Positions 8,539-15,525 of a stretch of 64,000 nt of DNA are shown here, one piece after another. The translations under genes and the position numbers were made by a program. Each line of letters begins with the position of its first letter. The first letter of the stretch is position 1. The notes beneath the pieces are model-generated. The model saw only the letters and a program-made list of their open reading frames with translations. It was not told where the DNA came from and ran no database searches. Origin of the DNA: Gaiellasilicea sp963730405 (GTDB taxonomy: Bacteria; Actinomycetota; Thermoleophilia; Gaiellales; Gaiellaceae); contig CAVSRW010000015.1 in assembly GCA_963730405.1 (NCBI GenBank), positions 1-64,000 on the forward strand. The letters run 5' to 3'.

Positions 8539-9233
8539 ACGACCTCGAGCGGCGCCTCCAGGACCTCGGCGGCGAGATCGCCTACCCGGCGACGCCGCGC
8601 TTCGACCTCGAGCTCGAGCGCCGGCCGGCACGGCCCGGCTTCCTGCGGCCGCTCGCCCTCGCCGTCGCGATCATCGTCGTCGCGCTCGCCGGCGTGCTCG
8701 CGCTCTCACCGGGCGCCCGCAGCGCGTTCCTCGAGATCTTCCGGATCGAAGGCGCGACCGTCGAGCTCGTCGAGACGCTGCCGGACGTGCGCGCCCAGCG
8801 GATCGACTTCGGCGAGCGTGTCAGCCGCGAGACGGCGGAGCGCCGCACCGGCTTCGAGCTGCTCGACCTGGGCACCGAGCCCGACGCGATCTTCATCCGC
8901 CCCGACGGGCTTGCGTCGGCGGTCTACGGCGACCCCGACGAGCCGCGGCTCGTGCTCTCCCAGGCCCGCGGCGCGATCTACGACGGCTTCATCAAGAAGA
9001 CGGGCGCCCGGGGCACGATCGTGCGCAACGTCACTGTCGACGGCGAGCCCGGCCTCTTCGTCGACGGCCCGGACCACTTCGTCATGTTCCTGGACGAGAA
9101 CGGCCTGATCTCCGACGAGGCGACCTATCTCGCCGGCACGGTTCTGCTCTGGAACCGCGACGATCTGCTGCTGCGGCTCGAGGGCGACCTGACCCAGGCC
9201 GAGGCGCTCGAGCTCGCGGAGTCCGTCGAGTAG
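8535..9233 (+). CDS. Single-pass membrane protein, probable anti-sigma partner of the ECF factor
   Basis: The 232-residue product has a cytoplasmic N-terminus of about 37 residues, one transmembrane helix (LRPLALAVAIIVVALAGVLA, about 38-58) and an extracytoplasmic domain rich in beta strands. Gene order and the 4-base ATGA overlap with the sigma gene are those of sigma/anti-sigma pairs. The short N-terminus lacks a zinc-binding HxxxCxxC motif, so it is not a classical ZAS-type anti-sigma factor. The assignment rests on context and topology. The extracytoplasmic half (FELLDLGTEPDAIFIRPDGL, DGEPGLFVDG) resembles the sensing domains of other actinobacterial anti-sigma-like proteins. No enzyme motif is seen. 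Confidence 0.7.
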   Translation: MNDLERRLQDLGGEIAYPATPRFDLELERRPARPGFLRPLALAVAIIVVALAGVLALSPGARSAFLEIFRIEGATVELVETLPDVRAQRIDFGERVSRETAERRTGFELLDLGTEPDAIFIRPDGLASAVYGDPDEPRLVLSQARGAIYDGFIKKTGARGTIVRNVTVDGEPGLFVDGPDHFVMFLDENGLISDEATYLAGTVLLWNRDDLLLRLEGDLTQAEALELAESVE

Positions 9234-9291
9234 GGAACCCGAGTCGCGCGGGTGGTGTACCCGCAGCGTCACCCTCGAACGGAGGTCCCCC

Positions 9292-9801
9292 ATGAAGAAG
9301 CTCCTGCTCGTGCTCGCCGTCGCCGCTGTGACCGTTCCGGCCGCGAGCGCCGGCGGCTGGGCCACCGTCGGCCTCGGCTCCCTGCCGCCGGAAGGCCTCA
9401 AAGCGGGCCAGCCCTGGCCGGTCGACATCACCGTGCTCCAGCACGGCGAGACGCCCCTCGCCGGCGTCACGCCGATCGTCCGGATCCGCGACGGCGGCGG
9501 CAACGTCGTGAAGAGCTTCACGGCGACGCCCACCCGCACGACCGGCGTCTACCACGCCGAGGTCACCTTCCCCGGCGAGGGCAAGTACTCGTACGAGGTC
9601 TACGACGGCTTCGGCACGTACGGCGGCGCCCAGACGCACACGTTCACGCCCGTCACGATCGGTGCCGGCGACGGCGGCTTCCCGTACCGCTGGCTCGCCG
9701 CCGCCCTCGGTCTCGCCGCGGCGCTCGCCGCCGCCACGGTGCTGATGCTCCGGCGTCGCGGCCCGGCGCCGCAGCCGGTCCGGCTGAAGGAGGCGGCATG
9801 A
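9292..9801 (+). CDS. Exported, C-terminally anchored beta-sandwich protein (YtkA/FixH-like)
   Basis: A 169-residue protein with a signal peptide (MKKLLLVLAVAAVTVPAASA) and a single immunoglobulin-like domain. The domain contains GLKAGQPWPVDITVLQHGETPL and GVYHAEVTFPGEGKYSYEVYDG, the pattern of YtkA/FixH-like domains. A C-terminal transmembrane helix follows (residues about 132-152, WLAAALGLAAALAAATVL) and then an RRR stop-transfer. It should sit on the outer face of the membrane. A GGAGGT ribosome-binding site precedes ATG 9292. Its stop overlaps the start of a shorter paralogue. Function unknown; the position after the sigma/anti-sigma pair suggests envelope stress or secretion. Confidence 0.75.
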   Translation: MKKLLLVLAVAAVTVPAASAGGWATVGLGSLPPEGLKAGQPWPVDITVLQHGETPLAGVTPIVRIRDGGGNVVKSFTATPTRTTGVYHAEVTFPGEGKYSYEVYDGFGTYGGAQTHTFTPVTIGAGDGGFPYRWLAAALGLAAALAAATVLMLRRRGPAPQPVRLKEAA

Positions 9802-10184
9802 AGAAGCTCGTCGTCCTCGTCGCGACGGTGGTCGCTGCGCTGACGGCCACCGGCGCCGCGAACGCGGGCTGCATGGCGACCGTGGGGCTCGGCTCGCTGC
9901 CGAAGCCCGGCCTCCAGGCCGGTCAGCCGTGGGTCGTCACGATCCGCGTGCTCCAGCACGGCCGCACGCCGATGCCCGACGCCAAGCCGGAGGTGCGGAT
10001 CCGGAACAAGGCGGGCAAGCTCTTCGTCTTCAAGGCGAAGAAGACCGCCGTGGTCGGCTCGTACCGCGCCCGGGTCGTGTTCCCGAAGGCCGGCCGCTAC
10101 TCGCTCGGCGTTTACGACGGCTTCCCCTTCGCCGACTGCGCGCGCGTGCACACCTTCAAGCCGGTGCTGATCGTCGCGGTCTAG
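9798..10184 (+). CDS. Exported beta-sandwich protein, paralogue of the preceding gene without membrane anchor
   Basis: 128 residues, beginning MKKLVVLVATVVAALTATGA, with signal cleavage probably near ANA. The mature domain ATVGLGSLPKPGLQAGQPW repeats the first gene's ATVGLGSLPPEGLKAGQPW almost residue for residue. VFPKAGRYSLGVYDGFPF and HTFKPVLI match the closing strands of the paralogue. It ends where the paralogue's transmembrane helix would begin, so it is probably released or periplasm-like. A Cys follows the signal peptide (NAGC) but the lipobox is poor. A second Cys (FADCARVH) could pair with it. The ATGA overlap with the upstream gene indicates coupled translation. This is a tandem duplication with divergence of location. 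Confidence 0.75.
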   Translation: MKKLVVLVATVVAALTATGAANAGCMATVGLGSLPKPGLQAGQPWVVTIRVLQHGRTPMPDAKPEVRIRNKAGKLFVFKAKKTAVVGSYRARVVFPKAGRYSLGVYDGFPFADCARVHTFKPVLIVAV

Positions 10185-10189
10185 CGAGA

Positions 10190-10224
10190 CAGAGGTCCGG
10201 GCTCGCTGAGAGCCCGGGCCTCTG
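10190..10224. terminator. Bidirectional hairpin terminator
   Basis: Inverted repeat of 15 bp with one T-G pair: arms CAGAGGTCCGGGCTC and GAGCCCGGGCCTCTG around GCTGA. It occupies the 45-bp gap between convergent genes (plus strand ending 10184, minus strand ending 10230), so it can serve both. Confidence 0.7.
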
Positions 10225-10229
10225 CTCCT

Positions 10230-11405
10230 CTACGGCCTGTTGTCCCGCGGATCCCAGAGCGGGATCGGCGCGGCCTCCTCGTAGGCCATGCCCTGCGGGT
10301 AGCTGATCAGCTCGATGTAGGTCCCGAAGGGCGCGCGGAAGTAGTTGATCGTCTGGCCGGCGGCGGGGCCGTCGGTGACGGGCAGCGGGCCGAGCAGCTT
10401 CTCGACGCCGCGCGACTGCAGGTACGCGACCGCCTTCCCGATGTGCCGCACGTAGAAGGCGATGTGCTTGCCGCCGAAGTCGGAGTTCTTCCGGAAGGCC
10501 TGCACCTGGTCGGGTGACGTGTACTCGAACAGCTCCACGCTCGGGCCGTTGCCGCAGCGCACCATCGAGATCTGCTCGATCACGGCGCGGGGGTGGACGC
10601 CGAGGAGGTCCTGCATGAACGTCCCGACCGGATCGCCGAACGGGCCGAAGCTGAGCGGCGAGGAACAGCCGAGCACGTCGACGAACCAGTGCCGCGCGGC
10701 GTCGATGTCCGGGACCGTGATCCCGACGTGATCCATGCCCAGGAGTGTCGGCACGCTGGTCGCCACGGAGGTGCGGCCGTTTCGTTTCGGCGACCAGAGC
10801 GGCCGGCTCGGCTCCCGCTCGTAGGCCATGCCCTGCGGATAACTGATCAGCTCGACGTAGGTCCCGAAGGGCGCGCGGAAGTAGTTGATCGTCTGGCCGG
10901 CGGCGGGGCCGTCGGTGACGGGCAGCGGGCCGAGCAGCTTCTCGACTCCGTGCGCGACCATGTGGGCGACCGCCGCGTCGATGTCGTCGACGTAGAACGC
11001 GACGTGGTGACCGGCCCAGTCCGAGTTCTTCGGGAACGTCGTGAGCTGGTCAGGCGCCTCGTACTCGAAGAGCTCGATGTTGGCGCTGCGGCCGCAGCGG
11101 ACGAGCGTGATCTGCTCGATCACGGCGCGCGGATGGACGCCGAGCAGGTCCTGCATGAAGGTGCCGGTCGGGTCGGCGAAGGGGCCGAACGTGAGCGGCG
11201 CGCTGCAGCCGAGCACACGCTCGAACCACGCGACGGCCTCGTCGATGTCCGGCACCGTCAGCCCGACGTGATCCATGCCGACCAGGCCCAGCTGGCCCGC
11301 GCCGTCGCCCTGGGAGGCTTCGGTCGCCGCAGTGGCGGCACCGCCGGGGACGATGCAGACGAGCGCGGCGGCGGTCGCGGCGCAGAGACGGTTTCGCAGC
11401 GGCAT
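10230..11405 (-). CDS. Exported protein with two tandem VOC domains
   Basis: 391 residues. The N-terminus MPLRNRLCAATAAALVCIVPGGAA is a signal peptide. Two VOC domains follow, each opening with GMDHVG(L/I)TVPDID and each closing with the block GTY(V/I)ELISYPQGMAYE. Between these are LGVHPRAVIEQI and FYVDDIDAA/FYVRHIGKA. The chosen start at 11405 has a good AGGAGG site 7 bases upstream; an earlier ATG at 11435 would bury the signal peptide. Export of a VOC protein is uncommon. The substrate is unknown; a secreted dioxygenase-like or ligand-binding role is possible. The two halves share an 86-bp identical DNA stretch, so the duplication has been homogenised recently. It is convergent with the upstream exported-protein pair. 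Confidence 0.82.
   Translation of the reverse strand: MPLRNRLCAATAAALVCIVPGGAATAATEASQGDGAGQLGLVGMDHVGLTVPDIDEAVAWFERVLGCSAPLTFGPFADPTGTFMQDLLGVHPRAVIEQITLVRCGRSANIELFEYEAPDQLTTFPKNSDWAGHHVAFYVDDIDAAVAHMVAHGVEKLLGPLPVTDGPAAGQTINYFRAPFGTYVELISYPQGMAYEREPSRPLWSPKRNGRTSVATSVPTLLGMDHVGITVPDIDAARHWFVDVLGCSSPLSFGPFGDPVGTFMQDLLGVHPRAVIEQISMVRCGNGPSVELFEYTSPDQVQAFRKNSDFGGKHIAFYVRHIGKAVAYLQSRGVEKLLGPLPVTDGPAAGQTINYFRAPFGTYIELISYPQGMAYEEAAPIPLWDPRDNRP
10321..10946 (-). repeat. 86-bp identical internal duplication within the double-VOC gene
   Basis: Bases 10321-10406 and 10861-10946 are identical by eye over 86 bp, exactly 540 bp apart, and encode the same C-terminal part of each VOC domain. Flanking sequence of the two domains is clearly diverged. 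The pattern is what gene conversion between tandem domains would leave. Confidence 0.8.
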
Positions 11406-11586
11406 GGGTCCTCCTGCGGTCTCGTGACGTGTCACGCGATCCTCCAGCGCCCGGATCGGAGTGTCAACGCGGCGCGCCGATTTTGCAAAACGCTTACCGG
11501 AGCTTTATCGCAATCCCCTTTCAGGGGGACAACCTCTTCGCTCTACTGGACGAAGAACCGTTACACACGACCAAGAGGACCGGAGA
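11406..11586 (+). promoter_or_regulatory. Divergent intergenic region with weak promoter candidate
   Basis: This 181-bp gap between the minus-strand double-VOC gene and the plus-strand small gene is visibly richer in A and T than its surroundings. A TTGCAA at 11483-11488 followed 17 bases later by TATCGC is a possible but poor -35/-10 pair for the small gene. Nothing else is recognisable. Confidence 0.3.
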
Positions 11587-11787
11587 ATGGCTGCGGCAGA
11601 GACGACCACCACCGAGACGGAGCAGGAGCGCATCGAGCGCTGGCGCGCCGAGGAGCTCGAGCGGGCCGGTTTCGAAGCGTCGGCCGCCTCCCTCCTCGCG
11701 GGCCGGAGCGACGTCGACCTGCACTACGCGATCGACCTGCTCCGCAACGGCTGCGCTCCGGAGCTCGCGCTCCAGATCCTCCTCTGA
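11587..11787 (+). CDS. Small conserved-looking helical protein, function unknown
   Basis: 66 residues starting at ATG 11587, which follows a CCGGAGA ribosome-binding site. An upstream in-frame ATG at 11461 lacks one and reads through the promoter region. After a polar, Thr/Glu-rich N-terminus the protein is predicted helical: RIERWRAEELERAGFEASAA, then SLLAGRSDVDLHYAIDLLRN, and GCAPELALQILL. No signal peptide or membrane helix is present. The acidic, amphipathic pattern suggests a small protein-binding module. It lies upstream of lgt but a hairpin-rich spacer separates them, so it is probably transcribed alone. Confidence 0.65.
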   Translation: MAAAETTTTETEQERIERWRAEELERAGFEASAASLLAGRSDVDLHYAIDLLRNGCAPELALQILL

Positions 11788-11799
11788 CGCCCGTCGCCG

Positions 11800-11860
11800 G
11801 GCTCGCACCGGGCGAAGCCCGGCTCCGGCCGGCTCGCGGAGCGCCAGAGGTAGCGCTCCG
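11800..11860 (+). terminator. Two hairpins between small gene and lgt; first is copy 1 of a 31-bp repeat
   Basis: The first hairpin is CCGGGC-GAA-GCCCGG (11808-11822), within a 31-base stretch (11800-11830) that recurs inverted at 63225-63255 with 28 of 31 bases equal. The second has arms CGGAGCGC (11837-11844) and GCGCTCCG (11853-11860). Together they probably end transcription of the small gene. Confidence 0.5.
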
Positions 11861-11889
11861 TCTGCGCGACGCGGCACAATGCGCCGTCT

Positions 11890-12771
11890 ATGACGCTGCT
11901 CGCCTCGATTCCCTCCCCCTCCTCGGGCACGCTCGACCTCGGGCCCGTGACGATCCACATGTACGGCCTGATGCTGCTGGCCGGGATCGCCGCCTGCATC
12001 TTCATCACCGGCAAGCGCTGGGTCGCGCGCGGCGGCGACTGGGATCTGATCTTCCGCGTCGCCGTCTGGGGCGTCGGCGCCGGGATCGTCGGCGCGCGCC
12101 TCTACCACCTCGCGACGAGCTGGGGCGAGGTGCCGGACGAGTGGTGGGGCCCGTTCGCCGTCTGGGAGGGCGGGCTCGGGATCTGGGGCGGCATCGCCGG
12201 CGGCGTCCTCGTCGGCGGGATCGTCGCCAAGCGCGCGGGAGCGAGCGTCACGGCGCTGCTCGACGCCGCCGCGCCCGGCCTTCTCGTCGCGCAGGCGATC
12301 GGCCGCGTCGGCAACTGGTGGAACCAGGAGCTCTTCGGCGAGCCGACCGACCTGCCCTGGGGCCTCGAGATCGAAAGCGCCCGCCGGCCGGACGAGTACA
12401 TCTTCAACGAGACGTTCCATCCGACCTTCCTCTACGAGGCGCTCTGGAACCTCGCCGCCGCGGCCGTGCTGCTCTTCCTCGACAGCCGCTTCCGCTTCCG
12501 GCCGCCCGCGCTGTTCGCGCTCTACGTCTCGCTCTACACCGCCTTCCGTTTCTACCTCGAGACGCTGCGGATCGACCCGTCCGAGGAGATCGGGGGCCTG
12601 CGCGTGAACGCGTGGGTCTCGCTCGTCCTCTTCGTGCTCTCGACGGCGTTCTTCGTCTACTGGCAGTTCTTCCGCGGCCGCCGCGACGAGCCGAGCCGTC
12701 GCGGCCCGCGTCGCGTGGAGCCGAAGACGTCGATGGCCGTCCCCCGCAGTCGCGTCCGACCCCGCCGCTAG
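11890..12771 (+). CDS. lgt: Prolipoprotein diacylglyceryl transferase
   Basis: Transfers diacylglycerol from phosphatidylglycerol to the lipobox cysteine of prolipoproteins at the cytoplasmic membrane. This is the first lipoprotein maturation step; lipoproteins encoded here at 37698, 47037 and 49645 are likely clients. The 293-residue, seven-helix product shows HMYGLMLLAGI near the N-terminus and GARLYH, the central signature GRVGNWWNQELFGEPTDLPW (residues about 138-157), and HPTFLYEALWN. ATG 11890 lies 102 bp after the small helical gene. It is followed by scpA after 12 bp, a common neighbourhood in actinobacteria. A basic C-terminal tail of about 35 residues extends beyond the last helix, which is typical for the phylum. 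Confidence 0.95.
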   Translation: MTLLASIPSPSSGTLDLGPVTIHMYGLMLLAGIAACIFITGKRWVARGGDWDLIFRVAVWGVGAGIVGARLYHLATSWGEVPDEWWGPFAVWEGGLGIWGGIAGGVLVGGIVAKRAGASVTALLDAAAPGLLVAQAIGRVGNWWNQELFGEPTDLPWGLEIESARRPDEYIFNETFHPTFLYEALWNLAAAAVLLFLDSRFRFRPPALFALYVSLYTAFRFYLETLRIDPSEEIGGLRVNAWVSLVLFVLSTAFFVYWQFFRGRRDEPSRRGPRRVEPKTSMAVPRSRVRPRR

Positions 12772-12783
12772 CCTCCGTCGCCC

Positions 12784-13536
12784 ATGGTTGTGCGTGAGCT
12801 CGAGCTCGACCTCGACGCGTTCGAGGGTCCGTTCGACCTGCTCCTGACGCTGCTCCTGAAGGAGGAGCTGGAGCCGGCCGACGTCGACATGGCCGCGATC
12901 GTGGTCGCCTTCGTCGAGCGGCTGGCCGAGCGAGAGGAGCTCGACCTCGAGGCGTGCGGCGAGTTCCTCGTCCTGATCGCGGCGCTGCTCGAGCTGAAGG
13001 CGCGGGCGCTCTTCCCGGACGAGGAGGCGGAGCTCGCCGAGCTCGAGCCGGAGGAGGCGGCCGAGGAGCTCGCCCGCCGGCTCGCCGAGTACCGCCGGAT
13101 GAAGGAGGCGGCCGCCTGGCTCTCGGAGCGCCTGGCCGGCGAGCGCGATCGCTTCTTCCGGCTCGGTCCCGGGCCGCTCGCCCCGCGGCCGGAGCGAAAG
13201 CTCGCGCCGCAGGACCCCGCCCAGCTCGCGGCGTCGCTGCGCCTGCTGGCGGAGGCGCCGGCAGAGGTCTCGCTCGCGCACATGTCGCTCCGCTTCCCGC
13301 CCGTCTCGCAGTTCCTCGAGCGTTTCCGCGCCGTGCTCCGCAGGCGACGCCGCTTCGACTTCGACGCCGAGGTCGAGTCGCTGCCGCGCGTCGATCAGGC
13401 GGTCGCCTTCCTCGCCCTGCTCGAGCTGCGCAAGACGGGGGAGATCGCGCTCGAGCAAGCCGCGCCCTTCGCTCCGATAAGGGTTTCCCGCCCAGACGAA
13501 GAAAGGACCTCCGAATGGATCGCCCGCTCCGCCTGA
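12784..13536 (+). CDS. scpA: Segregation and condensation protein A
   Basis: Kleisin subunit of the bacterial SMC-ScpAB condensin, bridging the SMC heads and organising the replicated chromosome. The 250-residue protein has the kleisin N-terminal signature LDAFEGPFDLLLTLLLKEEL followed by FLVLIAALLELKARALFPDE, and a C-terminal winged-helix that binds the SMC cap (AVAFLALLELRKTGEIALEQ). The middle section is acidic and then Arg/Leu-rich. ATG 12784 is preceded closely by the lgt stop. The gene overlaps scpB by 22 bp in another frame, so the two are translationally coupled and probably made in fixed ratio. Confidence 0.93.
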   Translation: MVVRELELDLDAFEGPFDLLLTLLLKEELEPADVDMAAIVVAFVERLAEREELDLEACGEFLVLIAALLELKARALFPDEEAELAELEPEEAAEELARRLAEYRRMKEAAAWLSERLAGERDRFFRLGPGPLAPRPERKLAPQDPAQLAASLRLLAEAPAEVSLAHMSLRFPPVSQFLERFRAVLRRRRRFDFDAEVESLPRVDQAVAFLALLELRKTGEIALEQAAPFAPIRVSRPDEERTSEWIARSA

Positions 13537-14117
13537 TCACCGCGAACCCGGTCGACCAGCTCGCCCGGACGCTCGAGGCGCTGCTCGTCGTCGCGTCCGC
13601 TCCGCTGTCGGTCGACGAGCTCGCCGACGCGGCCGCCGACGACGCCGAGCGGATCGAGCTCGCGCTCGGTCTGCTCTCCGAGCGGTACCGGGAAGGCCGC
13701 AGCGGGATCGTGCTGGAGCACGTCGCCGGGGGCTATGCCTTCCGCGCGGCTCGCGAGGCGGCCGAGGCGTGCGACCGGCTCTTCGAGCGGCCGATCGAGC
13801 GCGGGCTCTCGCAGGCGGCGCTCGAGACGCTCTCGATCGTGGCGTACCTCGGCCCCTGCAGCCGGCCGGAGATCGCGCGCATTCGCGGCGTCGCCGCCGA
13901 TTCGGCCGTCGCGGGCCTGCTCGAGCGGGGCCTGATCGCCGAGGCGGGGCGTGACGACGGCGCCGGCGGCGCCGTGCGCTACCGGACGACGCCGCTCTTC
14001 GAGCGCGTCTTCGGGCTGGAGAGCGCCGCGGCGCTGCCACGGCTCGACGACCTCGGCGAGACGGCGGACGAGATCCGCGAGCGCCTGCACAGCGTCGCCG
14101 TCGGCAAGACCGCGTAG
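13515..14117 (+). CDS. scpB: Segregation and condensation protein B
   Basis: ScpB homodimers bind the central part of ScpA in the SMC condensin. The 200-residue product carries two winged-helix domains: LARTLEALLVVASAPLSVDE at residues about 15-35 opens the first, and the second contains QAALETLSIVAYLGPCSRPE and the helix IARIRGVAADSAVAGLLERG, the most conserved ScpB block. The start ATG 13515 lies inside the scpA end, preceded by GAAAGGACCTCC. The stop is followed by 11 bp and then a 78-bp palindromic repeat. In many bacteria rluB comes next; here an aminopeptidase gene in the opposite direction is inserted first. Confidence 0.93.
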   Translation: MDRPLRLITANPVDQLARTLEALLVVASAPLSVDELADAAADDAERIELALGLLSERYREGRSGIVLEHVAGGYAFRAAREAAEACDRLFERPIERGLSQAALETLSIVAYLGPCSRPEIARIRGVAADSAVAGLLERGLIAEAGRDDGAGGAVRYRTTPLFERVFGLESAAALPRLDDLGETADEIRERLHSVAVGKTA

Positions 14118-14128
14118 CGCCCGAGCTC

Positions 14129-14206
14129 CCAAGTAACAGTCTGTTACTTGGCGGTCACTGCGCTGATGCGCGCTGCAGCCCAACCTTGTAACAGTCTGTT
14201 GCTAGG
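14129..14206 (-). repeat. 78-bp double-palindrome element, copy A
   Basis: Two 23-bp palindromic arms (14129-14151 and 14184-14206), centres 55 bp apart, each built around AACAGACTGTT or its complement, with a 32-bp spacer. Read on the minus strand, the element starts at the first base after the aminopeptidase stop codon (TGA at 14209-14207). Copy B at 54256-54333 has the same length, arm order and position after a stop codon. Confidence 0.85.
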
Positions 14207-15409
14207 TCAGACTTGCCAGGCGCCGCCGCGGAGGACCGGGATGCGGTCGCCGTCGCGGGTGATCCCGTCGACGTCGAGCTCGTTCGAGCCGATCATGAAG
14301 TCGACGTGGATTGCACTCACGTTCGCACGGGCGCGGTCGGCCTCGTCCTCGACGGGGAACGTGTAGGCGTTGCCGAGGGCGATGTGGGTGGCCGCGTTCT
14401 CGTCGAAGAGCGTGTCGTAGAAGACGGTGTCGAGCGGGCCGATGCGGCCCTCCTTGTCGACGAGCGCGATCTCGCCGAGCCGGGACGCGCCGTCGTCCTT
14501 CGCCGCCGTTGCGCGGAGCGCGTCGGCTCCCTGGTCGGCGTCGATCTTGACGGCGCGACCGCCTTCGAACTCGATCCGGATCCCCTCCATGTAGGAGCCG
14601 TAGAGCTCGAGCGGCATGGTCGCGGAGACGTGACCGTCGACCCGCTCGGGGTCCGGTGTCGTGAAGACCTCTTCCGTGGGGAGGTTGGGGTAGTGCGTGA
14701 GGCCGTCGACCGTCGTGAAGTCGGCGCCGAGCCACTTCGAGCTCGGCATCAGCCCGATCGTCAGATCGGTGCCGGGCCCCTTGAGGTGAAGCGCGTCGAA
14801 GCGGCGCTCGGTCATGCGGTCGGCGCTCGCGACGATGGTCTTCATCCGCTCCCGCCACGCGGCGACGGGGTCGTCGGAGTCCAGACGCAGTACGTAGACG
14901 ATGTCGTCCCAGAGCTTGTCGAGCGCCTCCTGTGGATCGAGATCGGGGTGCACGCGCTGCGCCCACTCGAGATTCGGCGCCGGGCCTGCCGTCCAGTTCG
15001 TCGTCCGCTCGTTCACGATCCGCGGGACGGCGGCCACGTACGGAAGCAGGTCGCGGCCGGTCCGGGCCGGATCGAGCCCCTCGAAGACCGTCGCCGTCGT
15101 TCCCGACAGCGACACGCGCGCTGCGTGCTCGTCGGACAGCCACTGCATCCGCTGCTCGATCCACGGCGGGACGAAGTCGAGCGTGCTCACGTCGGCGAAC
15201 TCGAGCCGCTGCCGCTTCACGCGGTTGTCCCACCAGAAGACATCGACGTACTTCGCGCCCCGCTTGTATCCCGCGCGGGCGACCGCGTAGGCGACGTCCT
15301 CCATCCCACGGTAGGCCGTCACCGCGAGGATCTGGCCCGGCTGGATGTTCGCGCCGAAGCCGACGAGGAGATCGGCGAGACGGTCGACGTCCTGAGAGCG
15401 GTCGCGCAT
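14207..15409 (-). CDS. M29-family leucyl aminopeptidase (aminopeptidase T/AmpS type)
   Basis: Cytoplasmic metallo-aminopeptidase that releases N-terminal residues from peptides. The 400-residue product matches the M29 family: GANIQPGQILAVTAYRGMED at the N-terminus, ALHLKGPGTDLTIGL, the metal-ligand stretches LPTEEVFTTPDP and GSYMEGIRIEFEGG, and the C-terminal DENAATHIALGNAY and AIHVDFMIGSNELDVDGI. ATG 15409 is chosen because an in-frame ATG 108 bases upstream would translate through a dispersed hairpin repeat. The gene stands alone and reversed between scpB and rluB. A double-palindrome element touches its 3' end and a REP-like hairpin element lies just upstream of its 5' end, so it looks like an inserted cassette. 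Confidence 0.92.
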   Translation of the reverse strand: MRDRSQDVDRLADLLVGFGANIQPGQILAVTAYRGMEDVAYAVARAGYKRGAKYVDVFWWDNRVKRQRLEFADVSTLDFVPPWIEQRMQWLSDEHAARVSLSGTTATVFEGLDPARTGRDLLPYVAAVPRIVNERTTNWTAGPAPNLEWAQRVHPDLDPQEALDKLWDDIVYVLRLDSDDPVAAWRERMKTIVASADRMTERRFDALHLKGPGTDLTIGLMPSSKWLGADFTTVDGLTHYPNLPTEEVFTTPDPERVDGHVSATMPLELYGSYMEGIRIEFEGGRAVKIDADQGADALRATAAKDDGASRLGEIALVDKEGRIGPLDTVFYDTLFDENAATHIALGNAYTFPVEDEADRARANVSAIHVDFMIGSNELDVDGITRDGDRIPVLRGGAWQV

Positions 15410-15432
15410 GAGCGGCGGCAGACTACCTTGCC

Positions 15433-15507
15433 GCGCAAGTTCGGACTCCGCTCTCGCGGAATCCGAACGCGCAAGATCCCTGAAGGCGGCCGCTTTGCGG
15501 CCGCGCC
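15433..15507 (-). repeat. Dispersed REP-like hairpin element, copy 2 (inverted)
   Basis: The complement of the 19-mer of copy 1 lies at 15468-15486. The adjoining hairpin has arms GTTCGGACTCCGC (15439-15451) and GCGGAATCCGAAC (15456-15468) with a TCTC loop, and a second hairpin GCGGCCGC-AAA-GCGGCCGC in the reverse reading lies beside it. It fills the divergent gap between the aminopeptidase and rluB genes. Confidence 0.7.
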
Positions 15508-15525
15508 GTGCCAGCATGTGCCGTT

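Noticed and set aside
4933..8631. A 1,200-codon minus-strand frame opposite the cyclase and sigma-factor genes
   Set aside because: Low-complexity Arg/Leu/Glu-rich translation with no domain, mirroring strongly supported plus-strand genes.
15410..15517. N-terminal extension of the aminopeptidase by 36 codons
   Set aside because: The extension would be translated from the REP-like hairpin element; the family start matches ATG 15409.
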